From Aurantiacibacter rhizosphaerae (lineage in GTDB: Bacteria > Pseudomonadota > Alphaproteobacteria > Sphingomonadales > Sphingomonadaceae), in contig NZ_WUBR01000002.1 in assembly GCF_009807005.1 (NCBI RefSeq), positions 248,001-312,000 of the forward strand: a DNA stretch of 64,000 bases. Direction: 5' to 3'. Of this stretch, positions 62,901 to 64,000 are shown one piece after another. The position numbers were made by a program, and so were the translations under genes. A model generated the notes under the pieces. It did no database searches, had not been told where the DNA came from, and worked only from the letters and a program-made list of their open reading frames with translations. Every line of letters starts with the position of its first letter. Within the stretch, counting starts at the first letter, position 1.

Positions 62901-64000
62901 CTAAAGCGCCTCGAAACGTCCCCATTCCTTTTCGGTCAGCCGCACTTCGATATGCCGCATCGGGCCATCGGGCCCCTCGCCGCCATCATTATCGGCCATC
63001 ACCTCCCCATGTGCATGGAGCCACGCAATGCGGGCGCCATCGGACGCCGGAATCATGAAAGAGTGACGGCGTGCGCCTTCTGTCAGCACCGCGCCCAGTT
63101 TTTCGCGTAGTTTCTCAATACCTTGGCCGGTGATTGCAGAAATGGTGATAACGTCGTCATCATGCGCGGCCACCTCTGCCAGTTCATCGCGCAAGTCATC
63201 ACCCAGCAGATCCCACTTGTTCCAAACTTCCAGGATCGGAGTGGGCTCCCCTTCCCCTTCCTCCTCGATCACGCCGAGATCGGTCAGCACTTGCAACACC
63301 TGCTTTTTCTGCGAAGCCGTATCGGGATTGGCGATATCGCGCACATGCAGCACGATGTCAGCTGCGGTCACTTCTTCCAGAGTTGCGCGAAAGGCCGCCA
63401 CAAGCTGCGTCGGCAGGTCCGAGATGAAGCCCACGGTATCTGACAGGATCGCCTTCTCCACACCGGGCAGCGTTATGGCGCGCATGGTGGGATCGAGCGT
63501 GGCGAAGAGCAGGTCTTCCGCCATAACCTCTGCGCCGGTCATGTGATTGAAAAGCGTCGATTTTCCCGCGTTAGTGTAGCCCACCAGAGCAACCACAGGC
63601 CAAGGCGCCCTGCCCCGCCGCTTCCGATGCAATTCGCGCGTTTTACGAACCTGTTCCAGCTCGCGGCGCAGCTTTGCCATGCGATCGCGGATCATGCGGC
63701 GGTCGGCCTCAATCTGGGTTTCGCCCGGCCCGCCTAGGAACCCGAAGCCACCGCGCTGACGTTCAAGGTGGGTCCAGCTGCGCACCAAGCGGCTCGCCTG
63801 ATAATCCAGATGCGCGAGCTCAACCTGCAAACGCCCTTCGGCGGTGGCGGCGCGCTCTCCGAAAATCTCAAGGATAAGGCCGGTGCGGTCGATCACCTTG
63901 CGGCCGATCTTGTCTTCCAGATTGCGCTGCTGGATCGGCGAGAGTGCGCCATCCACGATCACCAGTTCCGCCTCGTGCAGCTCGCAATCTGTGGCGATGC
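62901..64000 (-). CDS. hflX: GTPase HflX (5' end beyond the window)
   Basis: Minus-strand gene; about 366 residues visible, the N-terminal part is cut by the right edge (the frame stays open to base 64000). HflX N-terminal region ([14 protein letters not shown]), linker [15 protein letters not shown]1 [10 protein letters not shown]3 DTVGF, G4 NKWD and a C-terminal domain. Splits stalled 70S ribosomes, notably after heat stress. Tail-to-tail with mazG, 8 bp apart. Confidence 0.96.
   Translation of the reverse strand, partial: IATDCELHEAELVIVDGALSPIQQRNLEDKIGRKVIDRTGLILEIFGERAATAEGRLQVELAHLDYQASRLVRSWTHLERQRGGFGFLGGPGETQIEADRRMIRDRMAKLRRELEQVRKTRELHRKRRGRAPWPVVALVGYTNAGKSTLFNHMTGAEVMAEDLLFATLDPTMRAITLPGVEKAILSDTVGFISDLPTQLVAAFRATLEEVTAADIVLHVRDIANPDTASQKKQVLQVLTDLGVIEEEGEGEPTPILEVWNKWDLLGDDLRDELAEVAAHDDDVITISAITGQGIEKLREKLGAVLTEGARRHSFMIPASDGARIAWLHAHGEVMADNDGGEGPDGPMRHIEVRLTEKEWGRFEAL

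Noticed and set aside
1-64000. CRISPR arrays, restriction or other defence systems, biosynthetic clusters
   Set aside because: No spaced repeats, no cas genes, no methylase-nuclease pairs and no assembly-line enzymes were seen on either strand.

Overview
The window is a gene-dense, GC-rich stretch of a bacterial chromosome. The most likely source is an alphaproteobacterium of the order Sphingomonadales, probably an Erythrobacteraceae-type marine or soil bacterium. The reasons are the hrcA-grpE / dnaK-dnaJ layout facing rph-rdgB, a PhaR regulator, a DOMON-like/NamZ pair, an HExxH 'vgr-related' protein, short intergenic gaps, many ATGA/GTGA overlaps, and an alphaproteobacterial-style heat-shock promoter before dnaK. 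No phage, insertion sequence, CRISPR array or integrated element is visible. Nearly all of it is housekeeping sequence.

Layout. 1-6.6 kb: a divergent methyltransferase fragment, comF, a 350-bp non-coding gap with two hairpins, hisI (apparently with an ATT start) and an acyl-CoA dehydrogenase; then, on the minus strand, an MFS exporter, cysK and a dienelactone hydrolase, plus a PilZ protein. 6.6-18 kb: tyrS; a coupled DOMON-like/NamZ pair; a small secreted protein; a glutathione transferase; a MoxR ATPase with its VWA/CoxE partner; a class A-type serine hydrolase; parE; and an LpoA-like lipoprotein diverging from rsmI. 18-25 kb: rsmI-yraN-gshB-dedA on the plus strand, then xerC, hemW, rdgB and rph on the minus strand, with a CAP-domain gene inserted on the opposite strand.

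24-36 kb is the protein-quality region: hrcA-grpE, four unrelated small genes (lipoprotein, cysteine hydrolase, HExxH protein, PCu(A)C copper chaperone), then dnaK-dnaJ, a large patatin-like lipase, radA, a CvpA-like membrane protein and a degenerate NifU/IscU-like scaffold. 36-48 kb: an MFS symporter with an odd loop, alr, phaR, an archaeal/eukaryotic-type proS, divergent secreted M3 and M28 peptidases, rnr, a peroxiredoxin and a universal stress protein. 48-53 kb: pdhC and lpdA (pyruvate dehydrogenase E2 and E3) flanking a thioesterase and an alpha/beta hydrolase, then a tiny ORF whose ribosome-binding site lies inside a 12-bp hairpin, and tRNA-Ser(UGA).

53-64 kb: a secreted protein resembling a family I know mainly from fungi, then a cell-wall and replication run on one strand (MltB-like transglycosylase, RlpA/SPOR lipoprotein, D,D-carboxypeptidase, tmk, holB, metG, tatD, an MBL hydrolase, a 55-residue membrane protein, mazG), closed by hflX running off the right edge. 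Six consecutive junctions there overlap. Peptidoglycan remodelling recurs through the window (NamZ, serine hydrolase, LpoA-like, Alr, MltB, RlpA, carboxypeptidase).

I found no clearly new multi-gene system. The items most worth a second look are small: the RBS-occluding hairpin and its micro-ORF, the intergenic palindromes sharing ATTTGCG arms, the hisI start codon, and a few uncharacterised accessory proteins. Family calls rest on motif recognition by eye; no database search was run.
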